DNA from: Ophiodon elongatus
Taxonomy: Eukaryota; Chordata; Actinopteri; Perciformes; Hexagrammidae
DNA length: 64,000 nucleotides
Assembly (NCBI GenBank): GCA_016806645.1
Contig: JACSYO010001821.1
Coordinates: 826,001 to 890,000 of the forward strand
Reading direction: 5' to 3'
Shown here: positions 51,321 through 62,000 of the stretch, in pieces
Numbering within the stretch: the stretch's first letter is position 1
How the letters are laid out: the number at the start of each line of letters is the position of its first letter
Program-made: the position numbers and the translations under genes
Notes under the pieces: model-generated
Database searches by the model: none
The model's input: only the letters and a program-made list of their open reading frames with translations
Told to the model about the DNA's origin: nothing

Positions 51321-52065
51321 GTGGTGGTTTGCATCAATAAACAAGAAAATGAAGTACATAATGCGTCTTCATTAGTCTTCTTTGTAATGGATTGCAGATG
51401 TGGTAGTAGAAAGTCACAGCAGGGAACTCGGCGATATAGTGACGTCTGCGCTTGAGTTCGGATGAAACGGGATGAACTCGGAGAGGAAGTCAAGACAACA
51501 CCTCACTCTGTGCCCACTCACGTGCAGCAGAGCAACAATTAATGTTTCTTGGTTGTGTAAAGCTCACTGCTCACTGCTCTTTACCTTGTTTTTCGATGCC
51601 TTGATGAGTTCCATCACATTAAGTTTAGTGTCGCTCTCACCGTCTATATGCTTGTGGATGTGTGTGTGTGTGCGTCTCCATCCATCAGTATGCAACCCGA
51701 CCGAGCAGCTGCCAAGAGCTTAGCAGGCTGTTGCTAGGCAATGCCATTTCAAATCCATCCTTCTCTGTGTGTTGGAAGCAGGGTAGCTGCGTTTGTCTCC
51801 CGGTTTTGTTGCTAATACCGGGGTTGGAAACTGGAGTAGCGTCCGCCTCGTTTGTCCCACACTGTATTTTCCCCTCCGAAGCGCGGCTTTGTCGGTGGGC
51901 GGCTGGTTTGGCCTCAGATGACTCCATAAACAAATAAAATTAAGCAGCTTTCTAGGGAGCTGTTCAGTAATAGCATAATGAAAGCGGGTGTTTGCCATTT
52001 GATGATTACTTTAAAAGAATGTCATTATGCCACATTCTAGTGTGGAACGCTGCAATGCTATTACA

Positions 52066-52173
<108 letters not shown>

Positions 52174-52689
52174 CATTTACCAGCAAGCACATCTTTTTCT
52201 TTCTTTCTTATTTCTTTTGAACTTCTTTTGAAGTTATAATCTCCAGTGTGGGCACACGAATGCCTCTCTGGTTTGCTGTCTTTCTGTCATGGCTTGATAT
52301 AACACAGCAGTTATTCAATCGATATCCAGGTCCATTAACCACTCTTAGCACCCAGTGTCTGATAGGTCTTGGAATTAATCCTGCACGGGTTTATTTTCTG
52401 TCCATGTTATTTGGAATGGATTTAACCAGCCAGTTGTCACTGAGCAGTGACAAACCAAGAACAAAGCAGCAGCCACAGAAAAATCTAAGGAAAAGGGCAC
52501 AGTGCAAGCGCTTGATTGGTAGGTGATCTGTGAGGAGTAAAGTGCAACAAGACGATACACTATGCTGCCCTGTGAGGCTGTGCGCAGGAGCAGCGGCGTT
52601 TTCTTTTTGCAGGGATTTGGTAATAAACAAAAGCATTTTGAAAACAAAATTGGAAAATTGGACCTTGAGGTTGACCGATTGCTTAAATT

Positions 52690-52760
52690 AGTACAACAAG
52701 ACCACGAACGTCTGTACAAAATTCCATGAAAGTCAGCCCAATAGTGGAGGACCAATTTGT
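52690..52760 (-). repeat. Antisense copy of the 6-kb fish repeat family
   Basis: On the minus strand, TTTCATGGAATTTTGTACAG followed by ACGTTCGTGGTC matches the unit at 6079-6120 (ATGATTTTGTACAGACATTCGTGGTCC in two overlapping pieces). Short and diverged. Confidence 0.55.
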
Positions 52761-53684
52761 CAATTCTAAATTGTGTCAAAGTCTGTCTGGTATCACTTTG
52801 TACAGACAGTTCACATCAGTGACCAAATGTGCAATCATCTTTGATTCCTTAAAAGCAGGGCCATCCAGGGAAAAGCTGGATTATCCAACATAATCCAACA
52901 GAACTGAAAACATGTCTTCTTTTTTTTTTTCTCCCCCCTCCCCCAGTGGTTGCCCACATGCTGTCTTTTACTTGTATCAGAAGCTCAGCCAGTCGTTTTG
53001 GAACATTATTCCTGTGAAAACATTCACAGAGCTGGTGTTTAGGCCCCTGGGGTCGCTGTACAGCAGAGACAGATGGGGACTTCAAGCCCAGTGCCCAGAT
53101 TCACACCCAGATTTAAGCATTGATCTCTCCCACACTTCCACCCACTAACTCAGCTACTCTAGCATTCAGAGATTATGCAAGCTCGTATTGTTTCCAGCCG
53201 GGGTTCATTGGCAGGCTAATAACACTAATCTAACCGTAATATGAATTGCAATACATGTGGATTCGCAGCTGGTGGCGGTTCTTAAGAAAAGGGATGGAAG
53301 GGGAATGGATGCAATACTTGAATTTGATTGTTTTACACATCGAGATTGTCTTTTCTAATGGAAATCTTGTTTTGCATCATTGTGAAACTCATTTTCTGCG
53401 TTGTTTTGTTTCATAATCTTGTGAACAAAAAGACAAATAAGGACAGGCTCACGAAGACAGCTGACTTTGTAGCGCGACAGAGTGAGAGGGGGGTGGGGGG
53501 GGGGGCGAGTGAGTGATGGCAGGTGGCTCGTTCAGAGCGGTGACACTACCAAAGGATGTACTTTGACTTTGATTGTGTGTCTCGCCCTGAGTCGAGTCGT
53601 GGGTGGCCAGCAGAACGCAAAACCACAGTTTTCCCAGCGCCTCGACAACCTTTCGCTGTCACTTCGTCTGAGTGGACCGCCCTC

Positions 53685-53691
<7 letters not shown>

Positions 53692-53747
<56 letters not shown>

Positions 53748-53780
53748 GTCTCTCTCTCTCTCTCTGACTGTCTCTCTCTC
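53692..53780. repeat. (CT)n microsatellite with TGAC interruptions
   Basis: About 25 pure CT units followed by CTGACTGTCTCTCT blocks. Confidence 0.94.
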
Positions 53781-56467
53781 TGACAGTCACTCTGTCAATA
53801 GTTTGGTGACTTGTTAAAGTCTGAGTCATTCCAGCTGGTGCTTACCGTACGTAGTGTGTTGGGTGTGTTAAAACAACTACAATAACATGAAGTTCTTAAT
53901 TGAACTGTTAATAGAGAGTGAATTAGTATTTAATTTATTTTGTCCTGGGACACTTGCAAGAGACAGATTTGAAGAAGAAAGGTGAATTTAAGTGAGGTCA
54001 ATTAGATTTGGAAAAAGTTTGCTTTGGAAAGGTGACACAATCGCTCTCAAACTTTCGAAAGCTCCTCCTTTTGAGCAGTATTCATCATGGCTGACCTTTT
54101 ATGTGTAAAATGGGTAAACCTTCTGAGAGTAAAATCACTCTTCACTTCCTCTTATCCACTTATCCTTTCTCCCTGTCCACTTCATTCCATTTTTGTTGCC
54201 TTTTTGGCCTACCAATCAGCACACCGACAACTCTGTTAAAATGCGTTGTAGCACTGTGTTATTTATGCAGAGCGCGATGTGGGTGCATTCGATAATGCTC
54301 TTTTGATTTTGAATGATGGAAGCAACACAGGGGCAGACTCGTCTCTTCTTTCCTTCACAAAATGACCTACTGCCAACCCACAGCGTCCTCAGGTGTAGCC
54401 CCCCCCCTCCTCCCGCAGGTAAACAGCTCTGCCAGCACTGTTGCCGTTGTTCACTCTGTTAGCGCTTTTGGCACCGTTAGCTGCAAGCCACCGGCTCAGT
54501 GTGGAGGAATTAGATATCATCTGAAGTAGTTATTGCACCTTTAAAAGTTAATTACAGTGATTTCTAACTGGCATTACTAACAAGTCTAATTAAGGGTCTA
54601 TAAGACAAGTAATCATCACTGAATGTCATGAGGCAGGATACCCTCGCCCAAAGCCAGTGCAACAGATGTTAAACATTAACACTTTATTTTATTTTCCTCT
54701 GAAAATATTTGAACATTATTTCAAGTGATGATATAAATATGAGGAATCAATTAATAAAGTAAACCAGAGAAAACCTTTTCAATTGTGTTCTCTCGACACA
54801 AAACTCCAATCAATTATTTCAATAGTTGAACTAGATTAAATAAAAAAGTGCAAGACTAAAGCAGACCAACCTGAAAGGCTTTTTCATCAAGAGACGGAGG
54901 GGTTTGTGAAGTGGTGTAGGAGGATGGAGGAGAGGGACGGTAGGTCATTTTGTCAAGGAAAGAAGAGACGAGTCTGCCGCTGTGTTGCTTCCATCATTCA
55001 AACTCAAAAGAGCATGATCGAATGCACCCACATCACACTCTGCAGAAATAACACAGCACTAGGAGGCATTTTAACAGAGTCCTCGGTGTGCTGATTGGTA
55101 GGCCAAAAAGGCGAAAAATGGATGGAAGTGGAGGCGGGGATAGCGGATGAGTGGATAAGAGGAAAGAAAAGGAAAGAAGGGACATCAAGAAGGCTGGCGG
55201 CCATGTCAGCGTAGCCTCTCAGCTGGAGGGAGATGAGCAGAGAGATGGGAGGGATGAGCGCATGGATAGATAGCGCTGAAGGTGGACAGGTAACGGGGAA
55301 CTCTGGGAGCGTCCGAGGCGGAGGGGAGCGAGGGGTCATCGTTGTGATCAGTGGTCAGCCTCCTGTCAGCCGACTGCCCCTCTGGAGGCCAATTAGAAGG
55401 GAGGCAGGTAGAGGTAGGAGCAGTGGAGGAGTCCCTGCAGGCACACACACAAATCCACTCATCAGCGCTGACACTGGGTTCACACAATAATCAAAGCCCC
55501 CGGGACACGCACCCTCCGACACACACACACACACACATGCTGACACCAGACACGGGTTGAAAGTGCACATTTCTCCTTCGTTTAAAGACACATTTTAGTC
55601 AGATGTGTTGTTTGTCATTATATTTTTTTTAATCACAAAAAAAAAAAGGGAACTGACATTGCTCATTGTTGCTAAATATCAAGATGATTTGACACCAAAC
55701 TAAATGTGCTTCAGCTAAACACGAAGTTTAATTAGACATTTTGATTTGGAAGACTGCGCAGTTAGAAATTGAACACACATATTTATCTTAATTTTTATTT
55801 ATTTATCTATCTATTATTTAGCAAAATCAAGTTAATTTGGCCAGATCCAAGTCCTTTGACAACGGGTATCTACTGATACCTCGTCTGATCCAATATTTAT
55901 TTTGATGACACAGCTGCCCAGTTCACACAACAAGATACTTTTTTTTAACTATTAGAATCTTAAATTACTATTGTGATACGAATAAAAAACATTTTTTCTG
56001 GGAGAATGTGGAGAGAAGATGCCTCACTTTGTTGGTCTTCTAGATAAAACACGTGATTGCACGTTGGTCTTACAGAGTGGTATGTCTTCCCTCCCAAATA
56101 AACTTTGGCTGAGCATAAACGCCAGCTTGCAGAAAGCACCAAAACCTGGCAAATGCCAAGTTTTCTTTTGGCCTGTCATCAAGCTCCTCACATAATTAAC
56201 GTGCATTAGCAACAACTGGTATGACCTGCCGGTTAGCTCCGGCTGACTGAACGTTTCCGGCTGTCTAAATGAGAGCAGCATTGCGACACCAAAACACAGT
56301 AGTACAGTAAAAGTTTATTTTAACCTAGAGGATCCAATTAAATATGTCCGGATTGCCTCAATACTGATCTTTAGGAGCGTCTCGGGACATTTCTTAATAA
56401 TGATTGGCAAAAAATATTTGTGGGTTTGCAGTCAATACAGAACTAACAGATGTAAGGAGGGAAGTTG

Positions 56468-56469
<2 letters not shown>

Positions 56470-56541
<72 letters not shown>

Positions 56542-56575
56542 GCGCGCGCGCGCGCGCGCGCGTGCGTGCGTGTGT
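56470..56575. repeat. (TG)n(CG)n compound repeat
   Basis: About 33 TG units run into about ten consecutive CG units near 56542-56562 and then GTGC units. The CG block is rare in CpG-depleted vertebrate introns and is a prime Z-DNA sequence. Confidence 0.95.
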
Positions 56576-56739
56576 CGTGACTTTGAGTTCATCACCACCC
56601 CTGCAGTGCTGGAGAGAGGTTCTTTTGAAGTACAAAAATCCCAGAAAGGACACACACACTGGTGAATAACAATCAGATGCCTCCTCGAGGTCGGCCTGAA
56701 ACTTTGAAATGGCTACATTTCTATCTGCACACACACCCA

Positions 56740-56970
56740 GTTGTGTTTTCATGACTTTTGGGGACTGACATGCATTCATTTCCTGGAGACTTACCATAAC
56801 CGCTACCCGCCTAACCTTAAACCAAGTCTTAACCCTAAAACGTAATGATTTAAGTTATGGGGACGTACATTTGGTCCCCCAGTTTTTCCCCCAAAACCAA
56901 GGCGAGTGCCCTCAATGTGATTGTGTTATCAGATTTATGTCCGTATAAGACTGGTAAAACACACACACAC
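56740..56970 (+). mobile_element. Fish interspersed repeat (GGGGAC...AACCCTAA family)
   Basis: Words GGGGACTGACATGCATTCAT, CTTACCATAACCGCTACC, TTAAACCAAGTCTTAACCCT, TTATGGGGACGTACATTTGG TCCCC and CCCTCAATGTGATTGTGT, ending in ACACACACAC, recur in this order in fish genomes. Not telomeric; the AACCCTAA text is part of the family. Confidence 0.6.
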
Positions 56971-57029
56971 ATTTGCTCTCCCTGGAAAACTGCGACAATT
57001 TCCTGCAGCTGGAGACCTGATTATTTGCC

Positions 57030-57051
57030 GGTGAGCCAATCAGGGCTCACC
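57030..57051. repeat. Perfect 8-bp hairpin
   Basis: GGTGAGCC at 57030-57037 and GGCTCACC at 57044-57051 around AATCAG. A CCAAT word occurs in the loop region and another (GACCAATAGG) just downstream. Confidence 0.8.
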
Positions 57052-60000
57052 ATTAGGACTGTGTCTTGACCAATAGGCGCTCCAGTGGCAGGTCCTCGGT
57101 GACAACTGGTCTTATTCTGTGGGTGCTGAGTTAAGCCTAATGAGAAGGGAAGAAGGCTCATGCGCATATGCTATATTGATGGATTACACAGAATGACCTT
57201 TCACCAAACCTCCAGCTAGTATATGTGTAATCACAGCCAAAGTCTGTTAATCCAGGCCCCACTCTCCCCTCCTCCCAGCACACATATAAAGATGCAGACC
57301 TCCTGAAACACCACTTGACGCTATTTTTAATCTGTGTGCTCGAGGCATTAGGTGTGCGCTTCAGGAATTAATTCAATTCTTGCACTTCCCTGTACACTTT
57401 GCAGTGTTGTAAATACAGATGCTTGTCGTGAATCCCGACCTTACCCGCCAGTTCTACTCAAGAAAGTTAACGTTAACCGACGGGACCAGATTGGACAGAC
57501 ATTTACACACCTTGCATTGGCAACAGCTGCCTACACTGCAAAGAAACCCCCCCAAAAAATCTGTCAAAAAGAGTTAGAGTATGCGCCAAGTGTTCCAGAG
57601 ATGGAGAGAAAATGTTTCTCATAGTTTAGTTCCTGTTAACCACTGCCAAAGGCTCACGGCTGCGGTGGAAGTTAGCAGAGGGCTAAACTTTTAGCAAACA
57701 TCGTCTCTCCATCTGTGAAATGCTTTGCTGACATTGTATTTTACTAATTGGAAGTTGGAGCCTTGCTCCCTCGCTTCTGGCACGGCGAGGTGACGCTTTT
57801 TGATGTGTGACTTCGGCCTCCTTCGCTCAGGCGACTTGTGCTTGCCTCCAGTCTTCCCTTTGTTTTGCCTCGAGCTAACACTGTGACGCCAGCACGAAAA
57901 AGTGGTCTGTATGGGAGAGGCAGCAGGTGTGGCATACCGACGGATAGGAAAGATGTTTTACGTCAAGTTTTGGTCAGACCAGTCCAGTAATGTCTGGCTT
58001 ATTTCAATTCAATTTGAATGATATAAGAAGTCTGTGTGATTTATTTTAAAAGCTTAATTGAACTTTGCCTTCTTCGCGTAGCTTCTCTACCGCCGTGCAT
58101 CGTCATTTAAATAATTACCCAGCGTTCATGCACGGAGGTTGATGGTACGACGTCTTCACATCAAACCGTCCAGCACTGCCAAACTCCAGCTGAACTGATG
58201 AACCACGCCTGCTGCTGATTACCAGAGCACGTGTGCCGTTTTGAAAAACATGAATCAAAGCAGCCATTAGATACTTTGTGAAACCACAGAGACAAATCTA
58301 GCTAACTGGCACCCCGTTACTGCTTCACTTCTTCTACCGTTTACCATTTTATTGGAACATGCTGTTTTCATGCAGACTTTTGTCTCCGTCTCCTTCTGTG
58401 GAATTCATAATGTTAAAGATAACTTGCACATTAGAGACACGTAAAGACAATAAAACTGTCACACAGTGTATCATACATCCCTTCAATGGAAATTCTCCAC
58501 AGATGTGCATTTCACTTTCAGGGTGGGGGACAGCTTCACACTGATGACAGTAATCGATGCACTATAATCCATACATCGCAGCATTTCCTTTTTCCGACAT
58601 AGTGACGGAGGAGTATTTTTGCTGCGAGTACGGCACATTTGATGTTTTTCCAACACTGCCTTGCACAGTCTTTCAAGTTTTTAAAAGCATCCTAGATGAC
58701 AGATGTCCCACCAAGCTCTTAGCTCCTTTACCTCTCCTCCCAAGACACATGCGTTGGGATAGAGTGGGGAGTTATCTAAAACCCTGATAGGGAGGACTTA
58801 GTCTATTTTTAGGCCCGTCGCCACTCCCACGGAGATCTAAGAACAGGTACAGAGAACCGTCTCCAAAGAGAGAAAGAGGGGGATTCATTCCCCCACCCCT
58901 GAGAATCAAAGGGAGATGGTGACAGATACTGAGCACACAAAGTACAGGTAGAGAGATGGAGAAAAAAGGAAATTGAGTTCCTAGAGTGGCCGGGTTTTAT
59001 TCCAGCTCTAGTAAATGACTCGCCTCCTGCCGAATACAGGGTGTGGTCACCGCAATGCAAAGTTTTCTGAATATCCAATCAAGGAGAAAATATTTAAACA
59101 TCAAAAAAGTGTTGTTGTTGTTTGTAGTCAAGACGTACGTAGTTGTGTGTCTTCCTCCAAATACGTGATTGCAAGATTTTTGAGTTGTGCTATAAGTGTA
59201 GCAAGGTGGTTTTTTTTTTTGCCCCAATCGGCGGTCGACATATGTGCAGCAGAGCGAGAGAGCAGTGCCTGTGGACAGTATGCTGTCAGAGGTGCTCGGG
59301 TCCGCTCGCATTCTCGTAAACAATGATGCTCTTATTTTGAAAAGACCAAAATCCATACGTAATATGTTCCAGAATGCAAATTTGTGGCCATAACCTCGTC
59401 CAAAGCCAGAAACCAATCCCCAGAGAGTCACTATGTGAATCGTTGGCCAGTGTGTGTTGAGAAGGGCTGTTTCAGTACTGCCTTTTTTCCACAAAAGCTG
59501 ATTGACAAATGTTTTTTCTGTGATCGACAGTAAGGCGGTAAACCGACCAGTTATGAACAATCTTCTCAGTGGCCATGCTGAGGAGTCATATATTGGAGAT
59601 CGCCGTTAATTGCTAGTTGTAGAGGGTTGAGCTTCTTTAATAACGGTTTTACAATTGTACATTGGAGAGGATGAACCCACCCGTCATCTATTATTCATCA
59701 GCAGGCAACACTTGTGGGAGCTACACTACACAAGTACCTTAAAGGTGAAGTAAGGATGAGCTACGGACAGAGTGTGTGTTACCAAGCGGATTTTAAGGAC
59801 TCATTTTCTGGTTCAAAGCTGCACGCGGTGAAATATAACAAATGTCATTTGGTTATAAAAGCCCACGAATACTACAAGGTCACCATTTAAAGTTCAGTCA
59901 GAGCCACTTACATTAAAGAAAAAGGATTGTGGACTATTGACTGTAACAGATACTGTCATGTTTGGTTCAAGCATCGGACCCCCAGTTCAGACACATCATT

Positions 60001-60282
60001 GTGATATTAAACAAAACACCGCATCAGACCAAGTTGATGGAGAAATGTACGCTCAGACGCTTGTCTCCCGCTCGTAGCAACAGGAAGTTGGGGCTGGTGG
60101 GAGACGTTTGCAAGGCACCAGGGTCGATCTCAGAAATGAAATGTGAGGAGTCAGCAGAGAGCTAATCGTCACGTTATGAATACCACCTCGCTGGCGTGTT
60201 TAAATGTGAACGGTGATTTTAAGATGTGAATATTAAACCGATTAACTGAATTCCTTTTCATGCATTTCTCCCCCCCCCCCAG

Positions 60283-60433
60283 TGAGCGGCAGGCCTTTCT
60301 GTTGGAGAATGTGCCTTGTAACAACGCCAGTTGCCACAGTGTCGGGAGGATGTTCCACATCCTCTGGGACCAGTCAGATTTGGGAGCCATCCAAAATGCC
60401 GTCATGGCAACATTCTTTGACATCTATGAGGAC
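60283..60433 (+). CDS. itfg1: ITFG1 coding exon E (conserved cysteine segment)
   Basis: One hundred fifty-one bases completing the split Ser and encoding ERQAFLLENVPCNNASC, a variable stretch with RMFHILWDQSDLGAI, then NAVMATFFDIYED. The acceptor is a run of ten C followed directly by AG at 60281-60282; the donor is GTGAGT at 60434, phase 0. Ala-Phe-Leu-Leu-Glu-Asn-Val-Pro-Cys-Asn-Asn-Ala-Ser-Cys is essentially identical to the mammalian protein as I remember it and is the strongest identifier of the gene. Asn-Ala-Ser is an N-glycosylation sequon between the two cysteines. The last residues begin an acidic loop completed by the next exon. Confidence 0.97.
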
Positions 60434-61280
60434 GTGAGTAGTTTGTGTGTCGAGTTGGTGTTCAAAGCTTGTTTTGATCATCCACCACCGCCCTTTCCCT
60501 CATTCTTCCATTTATCCACACTTTTTACTTCATCTGTCTCTCCTCTAAATGTCCCACAGCTTTTGTCCATCCCATCTTTTTCTGTCTAAGCATCAACAAT
60601 GACACTGGTATCAGATGGTTAGATATGCCACTAAGAAGGACATCCCCTTGTTGAGAATTTCTGCAGTATTAAAGAATTTGATTCCAAATGCAGAAGAAAA
60701 TGAATAAATCTCACACAAGAATATTTGATTTCTCTAATGCAGAAAAGTGGATTATATGTAAAGCTTTGACATCAACAAAATGATTTAAGTTCATGCTTTT
60801 CCTTTCATGCTCAGAAGTAATATTCCAGAATTGGACAGAGGACAGGACAATGTCCTGTTCAATTTAGTGCTCGTTCCTAATCAGTAATGCAGTTTAAAGC
60901 ACATTCGGTAGCTTGTGTGCGAGCCTACTTTGTTCCGTCACTGCCAGCTTTGTATTTACAAGACAAAGCACGATAATTTAGCCTATTTTTCACCTCTTAT
61001 GCGTGCTGTTATTTTTACACTGACTGTCTTTTTCATTTATGTCAACCTAAATACACCTACCTGGTGTGTTCGTTTAAAAAAGAATTATGCACCCTTGCAG
61101 AGGTACAGTACATTTTACAAAACACACACACTGTCTTACTCGCATATAGATAATAATTGAGGAGACAAAATCAATGAATATTTACCGATTTTGCTGTGAT
61201 TGAATTGCAATAAATCAGTCAAAAGGGATGCTAAAATAACTAGAGTACGTTATGATGCCAATTTGTAAAAAGTCTGAATT

Positions 61281-61324
61281 CATGCTTTGTAAGGTCTGTG
61301 CCTTACAAAGCATGCACAGACCTT
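61281..61324. repeat. Quasi-palindrome with two alternative hairpins
   Basis: Hairpin 1: CATGCTTTGTAAGG (61281-61294) pairs with CCTTACAAAGCATG (61301-61314), a perfect 14-bp stem with a 6-base loop. Hairpin 2: AAGGTCTGTGC (61291-61301) pairs with GCACAGACCTT (61314-61324), a perfect 11-bp stem. They overlap and exclude one another. Located 570 bases upstream of exon F. Confidence 0.9.
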
Positions 61325-61484
61325 TTTGTAAGACGACTTACACCGTAGCTGCTCCATCGACAGTCAAAATAACGTCATCTCAGCATAAATACCGCAGCAA
61401 CGTTATTGTTTATTCACGTACATTCATACACATATGAGGTACAATAATAACACAATATTACCTCCATTTCTGATTCAACGGCGT

Positions 61485-61625
61485 CAGGAGAACGTCAACG
61501 CCGATGGGCCTTCTCGCGGCGCGGCCTCGCGTCTGGTGTGAACACGCCGTTTGCGTGCGGTCGCACCCAGGATGTGCAACGGCACACGGCACAGAAGCCG
61601 CATTGCAGCCGGCCGCGGAGTGCCT
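61485..61625. other. CpG-dense patch
   Basis: About 140 bases with roughly twenty CpGs, including CTCGCGGCGCGGCCTCGCG and GTCTGGTGTGAACACGCCG. The GTGTGAACACGCC wording resembles a fish interspersed repeat, which is the likely explanation; it is too short for a normal CpG island and has no exon next to it. Confidence 0.45.
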
Positions 61626-61891
61626 GTCTTATCAGAATTAATTATTACTGCTAATGCGGCCTGTCTGTTAAATTGAGCTCCCTCTCTCTTCTTGTCTCTC
61701 ACCCGCTCTGTGAGAGAATGTGTAAAATGGGAGAGTGAGACGAAGTGAGGAGAAAAAAAAAAGAAAGGGAAGAATAAAGAGATGATAAGATAATGGTGAA
61801 TCAGTGCGTTAGAGGGATAAAAATGTACATCAGAAGACACACACACCAGGCTTCCATTGTCCCTTATCTATATGCCTGTCTTCATTTGCAG

Positions 61892-62000
61892 GGTATATTA
61901 GACATGCTGGTTCTAAGCCAGGCAGAGGGCAAAAGCGACTTGATCATCCACGCTTTGAAGAACAATTATGAAGCTGATGCCTACTTCGTTAAAGTGATGG
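61892..62000 (+). CDS. itfg1: ITFG1 coding exon F (FG-GAP region)
   Basis: One hundred nine bases encoding GILDMLVLSQAEGKSD, then LIIHALKNNYEADAYFVKVM and one further base. The acceptor ends TTGCAG at 61891; the donor is GTAAGT at 62001, phase 1. Joined to the previous exon it gives Asp-Ile-Tyr-Glu-Asp-Gly-Ile-Leu-Asp, an acidic FG-GAP-type loop again divided at the exon border after Glu-Asp. Leu-Lys-Asn-Asn-x-Glu-Ala-Asp-Ala-Tyr-Phe-Val-Lys-Val is highly conserved in ITFG1. The next family segment, with Cys-x3-Cys-Pro and Asn-Gln-Pro-Gly-Pro-Tyr, is not in the remaining 2 kb. Confidence 0.96.

Larger units (their letters stand above)
60434..61891 (+). other. itfg1: ITFG1 intron, 1458 bp, phase 0
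   Basis: The only short intron here. It holds a strong quasi-palindrome at 61281-61324 and a CpG-dense patch at about 61485-61625. The remainder is AT-rich and shows no gene or recognisable repeat. The acceptor tract before 61892 is TTCATTTGCAG. Confidence 0.92.

Noticed and set aside
56800..56850. AACCCTAA-like words resembling interstitial telomere repeats
   Set aside because: They do not form TTAGGG arrays; the surrounding words belong to a common fish interspersed repeat.
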